This document shows positions 1-11,972 of a DNA stretch of 64,000 nucleotides, one piece after another. Source of the stretch: Nymphaea colorata. Lineage: Eukaryota > Streptophyta > Magnoliopsida > Nymphaeales > Nymphaeaceae. The stretch covers positions 8,072,972-8,136,971 of the forward strand of contig NC_045146.1 in assembly GCF_008831285.2 (NCBI RefSeq), read 5' to 3'. Every line of letters starts with the position of its first letter. The first letter of the stretch is position 1. The position numbers and the translations under genes were made by a program. The notes below the pieces were generated by a model. That model ran no database searches and was not told the origin of the DNA. It saw nothing but the letters and a program-made list of their open reading frames with translations.

Positions 1-419
1 TGTCCTTGTGGAGTCATTCTCCATCAAATGAGTACTTTCCTTATCATGGATACATGGTTGGTTAAAAATAACATAATTGTGGCAGTAGAGGATAGAATTT
101 TCTTTCCATTGAGAAAAACAAGACACAATATGGTTTGTTGCATGTGAAACGAATTTCTCATTGCAACTAATGGTACTATCTTCTACCTTCTTTGAAAAAA
201 ATAATGGAATTGTATGTGTTTCTTGGGACATATTAAGTAGTTTTTGTGTATGCACACTAGATATCATTTTCCTTTGCTTAATATCCATGTCACATGACTG
301 CCATTTTGGCTGCTGCCCCTTAAAGGCTTGGTTAACAGGACCTGGATCCAGTTTTTGTTGGCTTGGAGATGGACATTGGATCGTTGTGGACCAGATTCGA
401 ATCCAAATTGTGGGCCTTG

Positions 420-473
420 GTAGGCACCCAACCTTTTTTTTACTTTGGGTGGGATCCACCAAAGTGGGTGCCT
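420..473. repeat. Short inverted repeat (hairpin) around a BamHI-like palindrome
   Basis: The arms 'taggcaccca' (421-430) and 'tgggtgccta' (463-472) are inverted copies. A second inner pair is centred on 'ggatcc'. It can form a stem-loop of about 50 nt. It may be the end of a small foldback element; no function is implied. Confidence 0.4.
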
Positions 474-3339
474 ATTTTCTTTTTTATTATTTATTTTTCA
501 CCTTACTTGCTCCCCAAGCTAGGTGATGTCATCGCCTGCATCAAAGCCTGGGAAGTCCCTCTGCAGCGCTATAGAGGTAGCACAATTCTACTGAACCACA
601 TAGCCCCTTAAATAGTGTCATTACCCTAGATTGTGTGTCACCCTATTAAAACTCTTTACATAAAATGAAAATAAAAGGTTAAAATCTCATTGGGCCTCAC
701 CTGAACCTCCATTTCTCATTGAGCAAAGTCTGCCATCTCTTTTTCTCATTGGCCAGCCCCTACATGGGCTAATGAGATCGTATTTTAGGCCATGATAACT
801 TAGGTTAGTATCATGCTTAGGCCATGCTTTAATTTTCGATTTAGGCTATACTTGTTTTTAACTGCGTATTATAATTGTGGGGGTTAAGTATGCATCCTTT
901 CCCTTTATTTCTTTATTTTCATGCTTAGTATACGATCATTCATGCTTAATCATGTTTAATGATGCTTTGACTAGGTTTAGAATTAATTGGATTGCCGCTA
1001 GGATCAATCGGGGTTAGATATGCCCCTCTATCATAAATATCCTTTTGTTAGACTTTTGATTACTTCCTCTACACAGAATTTAGATTAAATCATGCATTTA
1101 TGTTTTTAAATACCCTTGCACTAATTTAATCATGATTAGATAGAGCCATTAAGCCCAAAATCTGTGGTGATTAACCAAAATTGGCAAAGGATTAATCATC
1201 TCGGGGCATGGTTAAGCACACCTAGCACACACTATGCATTCATAATTAGAACCCAATTAAGCAATACTTGCTGCTATACTTGAAGTTTAAAACTTGGGTA
1301 TGGAACATGGCTAAGCTTAACTGCACTCATACTTTCAAAAGGAATTTTCTAAAACTACATGCTTTAATAAATTAATTTTGAAACCGCAACAATTTAAATT
1401 GTGTCTAACCTTTAAATTGTGTTTAACCCTAAACTAGTTTGCTGCCCAGATGAACCTTAACTTGCTTGGCCTGATCTTGCCTAACTTGCCTAACCTAAGT
1501 AACATCCAAGCTCATCCAAGCACCAGTCCAAGTAAAAACCATCTAGCCAGTCTAGTTTGGAAAAACTAGCCTCTCATCTAAGGTCCGTGACCTGAATGAG
1601 ACTAAGTGAAGTGTGAGCCAACTTATACTATAGAACCCACAAATTCATCATTGGCCAAACAATTTTGCCCTTCATGAGGTGATTTTGAACTGATTCAAAG
1701 CGGGTTCAACAGTAAGGGTCATTTATCAAAAAAAAAAAAAACTCTAAAAACTTCATTCACTAACCGGAAGGCCAAACCCAGATCACCTGAGTTGCCGTCA
1801 TCCAAAAAATGACCATTTTGCCACCGCTACCTTCCATTTTTACCCCCAAAACTGGAATTTCTTCGAGAATTCTAAAAACTGCCTAACAGTGGTGCAGTTA
1901 GGATAACTCTCTCTATATAAGTCCGAGGAAGTTGTTAGAGTCAACAATAGGCTGATAAGCTCACTGAGATCAGCCATCTACCATTTCTGAATTACCAAAA
2001 CCCTATTAGGCCTGACCAAGCTCCACATAGGGCCTCCTCAGTGTCCATATAGTATTTCTTCAGTTACTTTCAGTTTCAGGATCTAGATTTGACTTATAAG
2101 GCAATTGTCCTGAAATCAGAGTGTCACTCTTTCATTCATTTCTGCAGGTCAAAGCCAAAATTCTCTCAATCCTGAACATGGCAGCTCGCTCCGAGCTAGG
2201 ATTATATTTTTCAGTACTAAACCTAAGTATCCCTAACTTCAGTTTCAGTTCAACTGTTCATATTTGAGTTCATTTACAAATCTACAAATTCACTTAGGGT
2301 TGCCCATTTCCACACTTCAATTTAGTGCAGCTCAATCTTTGGAGTTGCATTCTAATCAACCGGGATGCAGTTCTCCAATGTCCTCATACTATTGTGATCA
2401 AACATTCATCAGCAAAGCATTTCTAAGTTCACATGCCTTAGATCATGTTTTCTCATTTTATCCTTGGACATCACTCTTAAATGGTTTGTGTTAATACTTG
2501 TGATTTTGGAAAAGTTGAATTTTTGAAGGGTAAATGAAGATATTTTACATTCAAGAGGTCACCTCCTTTTCAGACTCCCACACCTTCCTGTGTGATCAGC
2601 CTGCCCATCCAGCCTACGAAGCTTAGTTTCTATGCCAAGGGTATTTTGGTCTTTCACCAATACATGCATATTTATTTATAGACCTAAGTTAGGAGCCGCA
2701 TAGACCTAAGTTATACTTTTCATACTTCAATGCTAAACCTAGTTTGCTCACACAAGGACAGAGCCTACTTAAAAATGAACCATGTCAAAGCTAAACCTGG
2801 CTGAACCATAACTAAACCCACCTGATCTGAGCCCAGTCTGACCTACATCCAATTATATCTAGACCTAGATCAACCCCAAATTAGATCATGATCCCAAATT
2901 TTATACCATATCCAGATCTAAATACTCTTCAAATCCAATTCCTTATCTAGATCCCATTATCAAATTTGGATCCATGTTCCACATTTGAGCATTCATGTGC
3001 ATTATAATCATGTAATGCATTACTAATTTCTCATTGTACGCTAGATGTTAGTCTATACATAAAGACATGAACCATGCAGAATTCTATGTTGAGCAACTTG
3101 GTCCAAACAAAATCTAAATCAGTGTTCATATGGAGCCGGAATGAATATTTTTCTGCTGAACACCAACGATAATATATGGTTTGATGTGTATTTTTTTTCC
3201 ATCATGTCGACTTAGCGTTCATCCTCTTTGCCACATGTCAACTAACACGATTTTTCATGAATTGATTAGCACTCCTTGAACACATAGTTTTTCGTATAAC
3301 TTAATTTTGATTAAAATTGTGCATGATCCTTCCAAGAAG

Positions 3340-3480
3340 TTTAGTGCTAGGTCAATAATCTCAAGGGGTCGACCTCCTTCCAAGCGCTATAAAAGGGGGG
3401 CATCCCCCTTCTCTCTACACAAAATCGAGAGCTTTACAAATACTTAGTTTTTGACAAGTACTTAAGCTTAGAAAAATTTA
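3340..3480 (+). promoter_or_regulatory. TATA-box-like segment of the duplicated repeat
   Basis: A TATAAAAG motif in 'gctataaaagg' is followed by a GC-rich stem ('ggggggcatccccct') and a pyrimidine-rich 'ttctctctacac', which is the layout of a pol II start region in an LTR. The related sequence at 6,020-6,110 has 'gctataaatagg' followed by 'gggatgccccccat'. Two similar TATA plus GC-stem modules 2.65 kb apart suggest a retroelement promoter. No transcript evidence is available from sequence alone. Confidence 0.35.
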
Positions 3481-6040
3481 AATTTGAAAGGCTCTTAGGA
3501 GTCTGCGTGAGGTATTGGCTTCGAGCTGCAGTAGCATTCAACCAAGAAACCAAAGTAGGCTCAATTGAGTCAGTTGAAATCATGGGAACATGCTCATCCT
3601 AGGTCTATGGCAGTTCAGTTTAATTTCTTCTTTCTATTTTATGTTCTTATTTGAAGTTTAGTTTTTTTTTTCTTTCACTTTTTCTTATGAGCATGCTTAG
3701 GTTTTAATTTTGCTTTTTGTTTGCTTAGGTTAGGTTATATTTGTTTTAGCACCTAGTGTGTTTTATTTTCTTTAGTATGCATTAGTTTATCTTATTTGCT
3801 TTAGGCATGTCTTAGTTTACATTCTTGTCTCTAGGGTTGGCATTATGCTAGGTGTGCCTCTCCAACCCTTCTCTTTAAATTCAAGTATTTGAATTCATTT
3901 CTATTTAAATTATGCATCAAGCATATATATTTGCTTTTAAGAGATTGCTTAGACCTAGACATGCATTGCACAAGTCATTTCAAAAGTGCACAGTAAACCA
4001 TATCTCACCCATATGCAATTTGCCTAGAGAGTCAGGGGGGTTAGTCTAGTGTGAACGCTCCAATTTTTTTTAAATGACCAATTTGCCCTTATCCATCTTA
4101 CACCTGCAAGGCATGATCCCACCTAGTAGTACCTGCTAACCTAGGTCATGCCCAGAATACCCTATTTTAGCCTCAATCAAGTATTTGAACCATCAAAACC
4201 CTAGAAAACCCTTAGTTTCTTAAAACACTAGCTCCATTTTTACAATTTTACTCATGACCCCTACCATTTTAGTCAATTCTCGTAGAAAGACTATATAAAT
4301 CCCTAGGATTGTCTACCATCAGTTTAGTCTCGATTGATTCCATCCCTTCAAGCCTTTAGGGCCAATTAGTTTAGACCGCAGCCTGATTTCAACCATAAAT
4401 GGTCCATTTTCTCCAAATTCCTACTACTTCATCAATGCCAACAGTGCATTTCAGGTCTCCTCTCTAGTTTTGGCATCCAAATGTCAACTTGGAGTGATCA
4501 TTTCTACCAAATGGATAGCCATTTCTATCATTTCTGCATTTCTTGTCACCATTTCCCCCTAATTTGAGCTAGTCACCTCGAACCAAGCTGGTGTTCTTCA
4601 GCACATTATCTGAGTATTCTTGCATTCAGTTAAGAGAATTCTATATCAAATTCAACACAATTTTTATTTTTTCAGGTCACTGAGGATGTCTGTGGACACT
4701 ATTACTAGTGACTTTATCACTTGTTTTCAAGTGATTCAAGGATCCAATTTTCAATTTCTTTGCATAGGGCAAGATCAGGGACACTCAAGTAGACTATTAT
4801 TGTAGTCAATTTACTAAGAAAAGCCCAAACATTTCCAATTCTGCCCCTCACATTTTGATTTTCAAGTTCAATTATGCTTTGGTAAATTTTGAAAATTGTG
4901 TTTTTTGAAGGACAATATGGAAAATTTTCCCACCAAACTTGGAACGCCCTTATGATGAGCCTAGCCCATATCTTGGTATGGTCAGCTTGCCAATGCAAGC
5001 TCGTAGAGCTCAATTTATACACCAGGAGCAAAATCATCCAAATTGACATGTACATTGTGTTTGCATAAACCTAAGTTTTAACTTGTATTAATTTGAATTG
5101 CAGTTGTACGGACCCTGAATTGAGTCTAGCTGGCTCATGCAGGACCTGAGCATGCTCTAGAACTGAGTCCAGTTGCAAACTAAACCTAGTCAGTCCTAGA
5201 CTTGACCAGATTGACCCAAACCCATTCTAGCTTGATCTAATTTGAGATCAGGCTTAGACTAAAGCCAGCCTGCGCCTAGCCTAAGCTTGGCTAACAAAAC
5301 TGCTTATGAATTCGCAGTAAGAAGATCGAGTCTCATACCTCTTTGTCGATTCGCTTTGCGAGTTCCCTAATGCATCATTGAAAACTGCGAGTGATGAGAA
5401 CTTTCTTGAAAGGTCAGGACTAATTGCAATTGTATGTCATTAGTACTTCTTTTCATTAATGAGGTCAGTACTTTTCATTCTTTGTCTGGCATGACCTTTC
5501 TATAAATTTGATGAGTTCCTTTTTAAAAAACCTAACCAATTTATGACATCTCATTGTCATGAATCCTGACCTTTTTTGGTATGATGAGTACTAATGACAT
5601 TTTTTTTTGTACAGTTAGTACTAATGACATTTAAATCTGGGAATTGCCTTTCGGCTAATTCCAGGAAGTGTAGCGTCGTTTGGGGGAGCGGCACAACTTG
5701 GCCTAGACTAAAACCACTTGGGACATCCCACTTGATTTACATCAAGTTAAAGTCAAACTCCAAATCTATAATATGGCTTCATTCAGTCCATATTCCTTAA
5801 TACAGATCCTAGTTTAGATTTTCCAAATCCAGGATCATATTTGGATATTGATCTAGATCTCTCTCTCAGATTTGATCACAATTTATATGTATTCCAATCC
5901 AATATTTAGATCTAAATTCACTAGGTACTAGAACTTGTCAACATTCTAGAAAAGATATATGTCAACCTATCTTTTTTTTTAGAATTATGACACTTATTAG
6001 AATCATAAAAAGTCGATCTCACCAACGACTCCCTAAAAAG

Positions 6041-9000
6041 CTATAAATAGGCCATAGATGGGATGCCCCCCATCTGGTGCCTTAGCTTCTTCAATAGGAG
6101 CTTAGAGTTTAAGGCATAAGCCTTACAACCATTTGACAAACATTCATCTACATATTTGGAGTTATTCAATCTCATAGCTTCAGAAGCATGCACCATAAAA
6201 TACAATTGTGACTTATGATTGCATCTATCAAGTATACAAGCACCCTTCGCCTTGACCAAAATAAAAATCATAAGGTAAGTGTTGTACAAAGCTATGTGAG
6301 ATCATTTATTGGTTGCTTTCTTTCGTACTTTCTAGTTCATGATCACAAGTAAGATCACATGTTTGAGCTTCACGTACATAGTTTGAGTTGAATATTATAT
6401 TCAGGAAGAGAAATTGACTAGTTTGATTTTACAGCCTAACAATGAGGATGATCCTCATTTGACCGGTTGTGTTCAAGGTCACTATTGAACATTAACTAGC
6501 CTTAGGAAAACTTTGCTCTTACATAAGTAGTCCAGTGCATCCCTCCAAGAAAAAGCCCCAGAAAACAATGTCGAACTTAAGATTGCTCTTCATTGGTGTC
6601 TATCGGGCATACAATCGCCCTCTTCCTTTTGTAAACCATATGTTTGGCTAACACATTAAGATATAAGTTGTACGACCATTTGTATGACCTTCATCAAAAC
6701 ATTTGGAGTTATTCAATCTCATAGCTTGAGAAGCACGTAATGGGAAAGACAATCTTGACTCAAGATTGCTTTTCATAGGCATCTATCAGGTATACAATCA
6801 CTCTTCGCCATTACAAAAATTAAAATCATAAAGTAAGTGTTGTACAAGTCTATGTGAGATTGTTTATCTATTGCTTTCTTTCATACTTTCCAGTTCATCA
6901 TCACAAGTAAAACCACATGCTCGAGCTTCATGTACACCGTTTGAGTTGGATATTATATCCATGAAGATCCATTGATTGATTTGGTTCACAACCTCACAAC
7001 AATGATGATCCCCGCTTGACTGGCTGCGTTTTAGGTCACTGTTGAACATAAACCAGCTTTAGGAAGATTGTTTTCTCTTGCATAAGTACTCCAGTGCATC
7101 TATCAAGGGAAAGAAACTAGAAAACAATGTCAAACTCAAGATCGCTCTTCATCAATATCTATCGGGCATACAATCACCCTTTGCCTTTTCCAAACCACAT
7201 GTTCGACTGACACCTTAAGGTATAAGTTCTGTGACTATTTGACCTATCTTTGTTTACACAATTGGAGTTCTTCCATCTCATAACTTGAAGAACATAAACT
7301 AGAAGACACAATCAAACTCGAGGTCACTTTTCATCAATGTCTATCGGGCATACATTCACTCTTTGCGTTTTGGCCAAAATGAAAATCATAAGGTAAGTAC
7401 TGCACGAGGCTATGCACCATCATTTATCGTTTACTTTCTTTCATACTTTCCTGTTCATAATCACAAATAAGGCCACCTGCTCAATCTTTATGTACACAGT
7501 CAATTGAATATTAATTCACCAAGGCCATTGATTGGTTTAGTTCACTGAACTAATAGCATGGACGATCCTCCACTTAACCAGTTGTGTTCCAGGTCACTGT
7601 TGAACATCAACCAAGTTCAGAAAGACTTTACGCTCTTACATAACTAGTCTAGTGCATCCACAAAAGAAAAGGCACCAAAAAATAATGTCGAACTCAGGAA
7701 CACTCTTCATCGGCATTGATTGGGCATACAATTTCCATTCACCTTTTTTCAAAATGAAAACCACATGGTAAGTGTTGTGCGAGCTATGTGCAATTGTTTA
7801 TCAGTTGTTTTATTTCATAATTTCTGGTTCATGATCACAAGTGAGCCTACCTATTTGACCTCCATGTAGATAGTTTGAGTTGAATATTGCATCCACGAAG
7901 AGCCATTGATGGGTTCCATTCACTGCTTAATATTGAGGATGATCTCCACTTGACCGGGTGTGTTCCAAGTCACTGTTGAACATAAAAAACCAGGTTTAGG
8001 AACACCATCTGCTCTTAAATAAATAGTATAGTGCATCCACAGAGGGAAAGGTGTCAGAACATAGAGTCAGGCTCATGATCGCTCTTCAGTGGTGTCTATT
8101 GGACATACAATCACCCTTCACCTTTTCCAAACCACACCTTCAATTGACAACCTGCAAACATTTGACCGACCTTCATTTATAAAATTGGAGTTCTTCCAAC
8201 TCATAGTTTGATAAGCGTGCACCAAAAAACATGATCAGACTCAAGATCACTTTTCATTAGCGTTATCAGATGTACAATCACCTTTTGCCTTTTTCCAAAA
8301 CGAATACCATAAGGGGAGTGTCGTGTGAGGCTATGTGCAATCATTTAGCAATTGTTTTCTTTCATACTTTTTGGTTCATTATCACAAGTAAGACCACTTG
8401 CTCGTGCTTCATGTACATAGTTTGAGTTGAATATTGCATCCGTGAAAAGTCGTTCACTGGTTTGTTCTATAGACTAACAATGAGGATGATCCTTACTTGA
8501 CCAGTTGTGTTTCAAGTCACTATTGAACATGCATAGGCTTTAAGAAGATTGTTTGCTCTTATATAAGCAGTCTAATGCGTCCCTTGAGGGAAATACACTG
8601 AAAAACAATGTCGGACTCAAGATCGGACATACAATCACCCTTCTCCTTTCCTAAACTCCATGTTCAACCAACACCTTAAGGTATATGCCCAGCGATTATT
8701 TGACCAACCTTCATCCACACAATTGGAGTTCTTTCATTTCATAGTGTGATGAGGATTGAACTTTGAAACAATCGTCATTAGCATCCATCGGACATAAAAT
8801 TGTCGTTCACCTTTTCCCAAAACAAAAACCATAACGTAAGTGTTGCAAGAGGCTATGTGCGACCATCTATTAGTTGCTTTCTTCCATACTTTTCAGTTCA
8901 TGATACCAGTAAGACCACTTGCTCATGCTTTATGCACATAGTTTGTTTTGGATATTACATCCATGAAGCGCCATTGACAGGTTTAGTTCAAAGCTTGACA

Positions 9001-9960
9001 ACGTGGATGATCCCCCACTTGTCGGGTTGTGTTCCAGGACACTGCTGAACATGAACCAGTTTAGAAAGACCGTTTACTCTTATGTAAGTAGTCCATTTCG
9101 TTCCTAATGGAAAAAAACACCAAAAAATAGTGTCAGACTTAGAAACACTCTTTATCAGCATTTGTCAGGCACACAATCGCCATTTGTCTTTTCCAATCCA
9201 TATATTCGACCGACACTTAAGGGATAAGGCCTATGACCATTTGACTGACCTTCATCAACACGATTGGAGTTCTTCCATATCATAGCTTGAGGAGCATACA
9301 CCAAAAATACAATTGGATTAGGATTTCCTTCATCAGTCGCTATTGAGCATATATGCACCCTTCACCTTTTTACAAAACGAAAGACGTAAGGTAAGTGTTG
9401 TGCGAGGCTTTGTGCGATCGTTTATTTGTTGCTTTCACCTATGCTTTCTGATTTATGATTACAAGTATGGCCACCTACTCAAGCTTCATGTACACAGTTT
9501 GAGTTGGATATTACATTCAAGAAGAGCTACTGATTGGTTTGGTTTTATCCAGCTTTAGAAAGACTGTTACATCTTATGTAAGTAGTTTATTGAGTCCCCT
9601 GAGGAAAAGGCACAACAAAATAATGTTGAACTCAAATAGCTTTTCATCAGTCTCTATCGGGCATACAATCACTGTTTTTCTTTTCCAAATCATATGTTTG
9701 ACCGACACCTTAAGGTATAAGCCTTGCGCCCATTTGACTAACCTTTGTCTATATAATTGAACTTCTTCCATATCATAGCTTGAAGTGTATAAAAAATATG
9801 ATCAGACTCAAGATCGCTCTTCATCAACTTCTATCTGGCATATAATCACATTTTGTCTTTTTCGAAAACGAAAATCATAAGGTAAGTGTTGTGTGTAGAC
9901 TTGTGCAATCATTCATCGGTTGCTTTTTCATACATTCTAATTATCAAACACAAGATTGCA
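6041..9960. repeat. Degenerate tandem array, about 0.55-kb unit, roughly 7 copies
   Basis: A block containing 'gttcatgatcacaagtaagaccac' or a close variant recurs near 6,333, 6,892, 7,452, 7,828, 8,371, 8,897 and 9,449, with a decayed version near 9,935. Spacing is mostly 526-560 bp, with one short interval of 376 bp. Each unit also carries the same ordered words: 'tttgagttggatatta', 'gatgatcctcacttgacc', 'caggtcactgttgaacat', 'atctatcgggcatacaatcac', 'cataaggtaagtgtt'. Units differ by many substitutions and small indels, so the array is old. No open frame is shared between units, so it looks like a noncoding minisatellite or satellite rather than gene copies. Confidence 0.8.
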
Positions 9961-11972
9961 CAAGCTAAACACCAAATCTAGCTATTGTACCTTGAAACTA
10001 CAAAGCAAAGCAACCATACCTCAACGAGTCCTTGCCTCTGGCAGCCATTGGCATGCTTTATTGTATTTGGCCATACTCGGCCACTTTTTTTCTTTGCAGG
10101 TCAGTGTATATCCCAGTGAGAACCCTCATCATCTCCTTCCTCTCATGTTGTTATTGCTCACTTTTCCTCTTGCCTCTAACGATGGTCATCTCCATCGTTT
10201 GATGACCGGCTATAAAGCTTTACACCCACCTCTCCAACCTCCTCCTCCTCCTCTGGTACATGGAGAGAGGCTACCATCTCTACCTCTTCTTCTTCATCTT
10301 CTTCATTGTGTACCTCTTTCTTCACTATATCTTCATTGTAAATTCCTTTCTCTCAGGCATGTAGTTGTACGCCTCCACTCTTAACCGAACTCCTTATTGC
10401 TGAACTTCTTCGTTTCCCACTTGTACTTCGTCAACCTCTCTCATGAAAAGGTACAATTTGTTTCTTCTTCCCTTTTTTTTCGATGATGGATTTCTCATAG
10501 ACAAATATCTCTCATATCTGTTCATCCAAATCCTTTTCACCGTCATCTTTTTCGCTCATTGCCTCCACTTTACATCCTCAATGTCCATTACTTCCTTTCA
10601 TTTCTTCTCATTTTCCTCTCCTCCCTCCACCACTAAATTCTTACCGACATATTTCATTGCCACTGCCATCTGTCCACTATTGTCCAGAGCTTGTTGCCCC
10701 AAACACTCTTCCTATCATTCCATCTTAGTTAGGCTAACCTTTACATTCTGAACAACAATGTGTTCAGATCCTCTGCGATGGTGTCTTCTTAAAACAATAA
10801 ATTTTGGAGAGGTCTTTCAATTTTCCAACACCTGTTGCAGCTTGGTGCATCTTAGCCCGGAGCAAGGGTATGTGCATTTCTCTAAGTCAAAAGAGCTGGT
10901 GGGAGCCATTTTCGATCATAAACGAAAGCAAATATTATCATACCTGTGCTCTTTTTTCTCTTAGCCTTTGTGTGGCAAGCTGCTGTAAGTTTTCGATGAG
11001 ATCCTTGATACTGCTCTAGAAAGATTCAGACTTATTCAAAAAAAAATATATTTTACCAATTTTACCAAGAAAAATGAGATAAGTAGTGCATTAAGACAAG
11101 AACCCTCGATTCAAACATTGAACATTCTTCAGTAGACTCTGTGAATCTGGATCACCTCATTTCCTCATTCTGACCCTCCATCCATGGAGCGCATATAGTA
11201 TTTTGAGCCCCTGCAATGCAATATCAACAAATCACATTGTATGTATGACAAGATTATTTTGGTAACCAAGGAATGAGAACGTTATTTTATTACAATACAA
11301 ATGAATTGAATTCTTGTTAATTCCTTGCTTTTCTAAAAACCATAATGCATGTGATATTATGTATTGTGCACGATAGTGTCGATGCATTACATGCGATCTC
11401 TCCTAAAACTCTCTTGAAAATCCTTATGTTGAATACATATGTTGCTTGTGCGGCATCGTTTTCAAATGGTGCATGGGTCACCAGATAAGAGAATACCCAC
11501 ACCCAAATGCTCGTAGGTTTGGACGACAATGTGAAAGGATAAACTTTGAGCCTGAGTCACATGGTGATGATCTAACAAATCTTTATGGCTTCGAGAGGCG
11601 TTTGTGTTTTTCACAGGTCACTGCAATAGTGAATGCGTTTGCGCTCTCTTAGCTTAAATAATAATATGCTTAGGCTTGTTGATGGACAATAGTTTGAGAA
11701 TTTTTCTAATGCACAACATTAGATTTTATTTTCTCGTGTATTGAAGATAGTTGGCAATTACATAAAAAAGTTTTAAGATGATACGGTTGCTGTCGATTCC
11801 GATTCTATTATCAAAACCCGAAACCTGCCGATGCCACGTAGCAGCAACGTAAGCCGAATTTTTGGTGCACAGGGCGAAGAAAGAAAAGAAAGGGAGCTGG
11901 TTTTGTGAGCAGTCACAGGAGGAAAAGGGATCTAATTATTTTCTTTGGACTCCGGAGTAGAGAGAGAGAGAG
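9961..11972. other. Upstream region of the LRR gene; no defined gene
   Basis: The stretch 10,100-10,720 is pyrimidine-rich on the + strand and gives open but low-complexity frames that I do not accept as genes. An exon-like open stretch at 11,407-11,652 is listed separately. The last 30 bases before the LRR gene start are a purine-rich GA repeat (about 11,957-11,972), typical of a plant 5' leader. I could not pick a TATA box with confidence. Confidence 0.5.
11407..11652 (+). other. Unrecognised exon-like open stretch
   Basis: The frame is open from 11,407 to a stop at 11,650. Its composition looks like real protein: cysteines (CCLCG), HQIREYPHPNARR, then an acidic and aromatic region ending GFERRLCFSQ. 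A GT donor-like site ('cacag|gtcact') falls right after that. It has no good ATG and I do not recognise the family. It may be a leftover exon of another gene or chance. Confidence 0.2.

Larger units (their letters stand above)
1..6000. repeat. Intergenic DNA with a tandemly duplicated, noncoding diverged repeat
   Basis: No convincing gene is seen here. Two diverged copies of one repeat can be followed by eye, roughly 780-3,450 and 3,650-6,060. Shared landmarks, in order, are a T-rich stretch with 'cttagg' motifs, a 'ctatataa' TATA-like site (about 1,913 and 4,291), an 'aggtca' segment (about 2,147 and 4,675), a run of 'aacctagtctgacc'-like words (2,750-2,860 and 5,100-5,290), a segment rich in 'tagatct' (2,870-2,960 and 5,800-5,930), and a second TATA-like site ('gctataaaagg' near 3,386, 'gctataaatagg' near 6,041). 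The layout could be two long terminal repeats of a noncoding retroelement, but I found no PBS or polypurine tract to prove it. Confidence 0.45.

Noticed and set aside
161-611. Two overlapping open frames, up to 121 codons
   Set aside because: They read through a hairpin and T-rich DNA, overlap each other in different frames and show no domain or codon pattern.
6041-9960. CRISPR-like array
   Set aside because: The repeated unit is about 0.55 kb and diverged, in a plant nuclear context; there are no short identical repeats with unique spacers.
9956-11019. Several open frames rich in Leu, Pro, Ser and Phe
   Set aside because: They come from a pyrimidine-rich stretch; composition alone explains their length and no family is recognisable.
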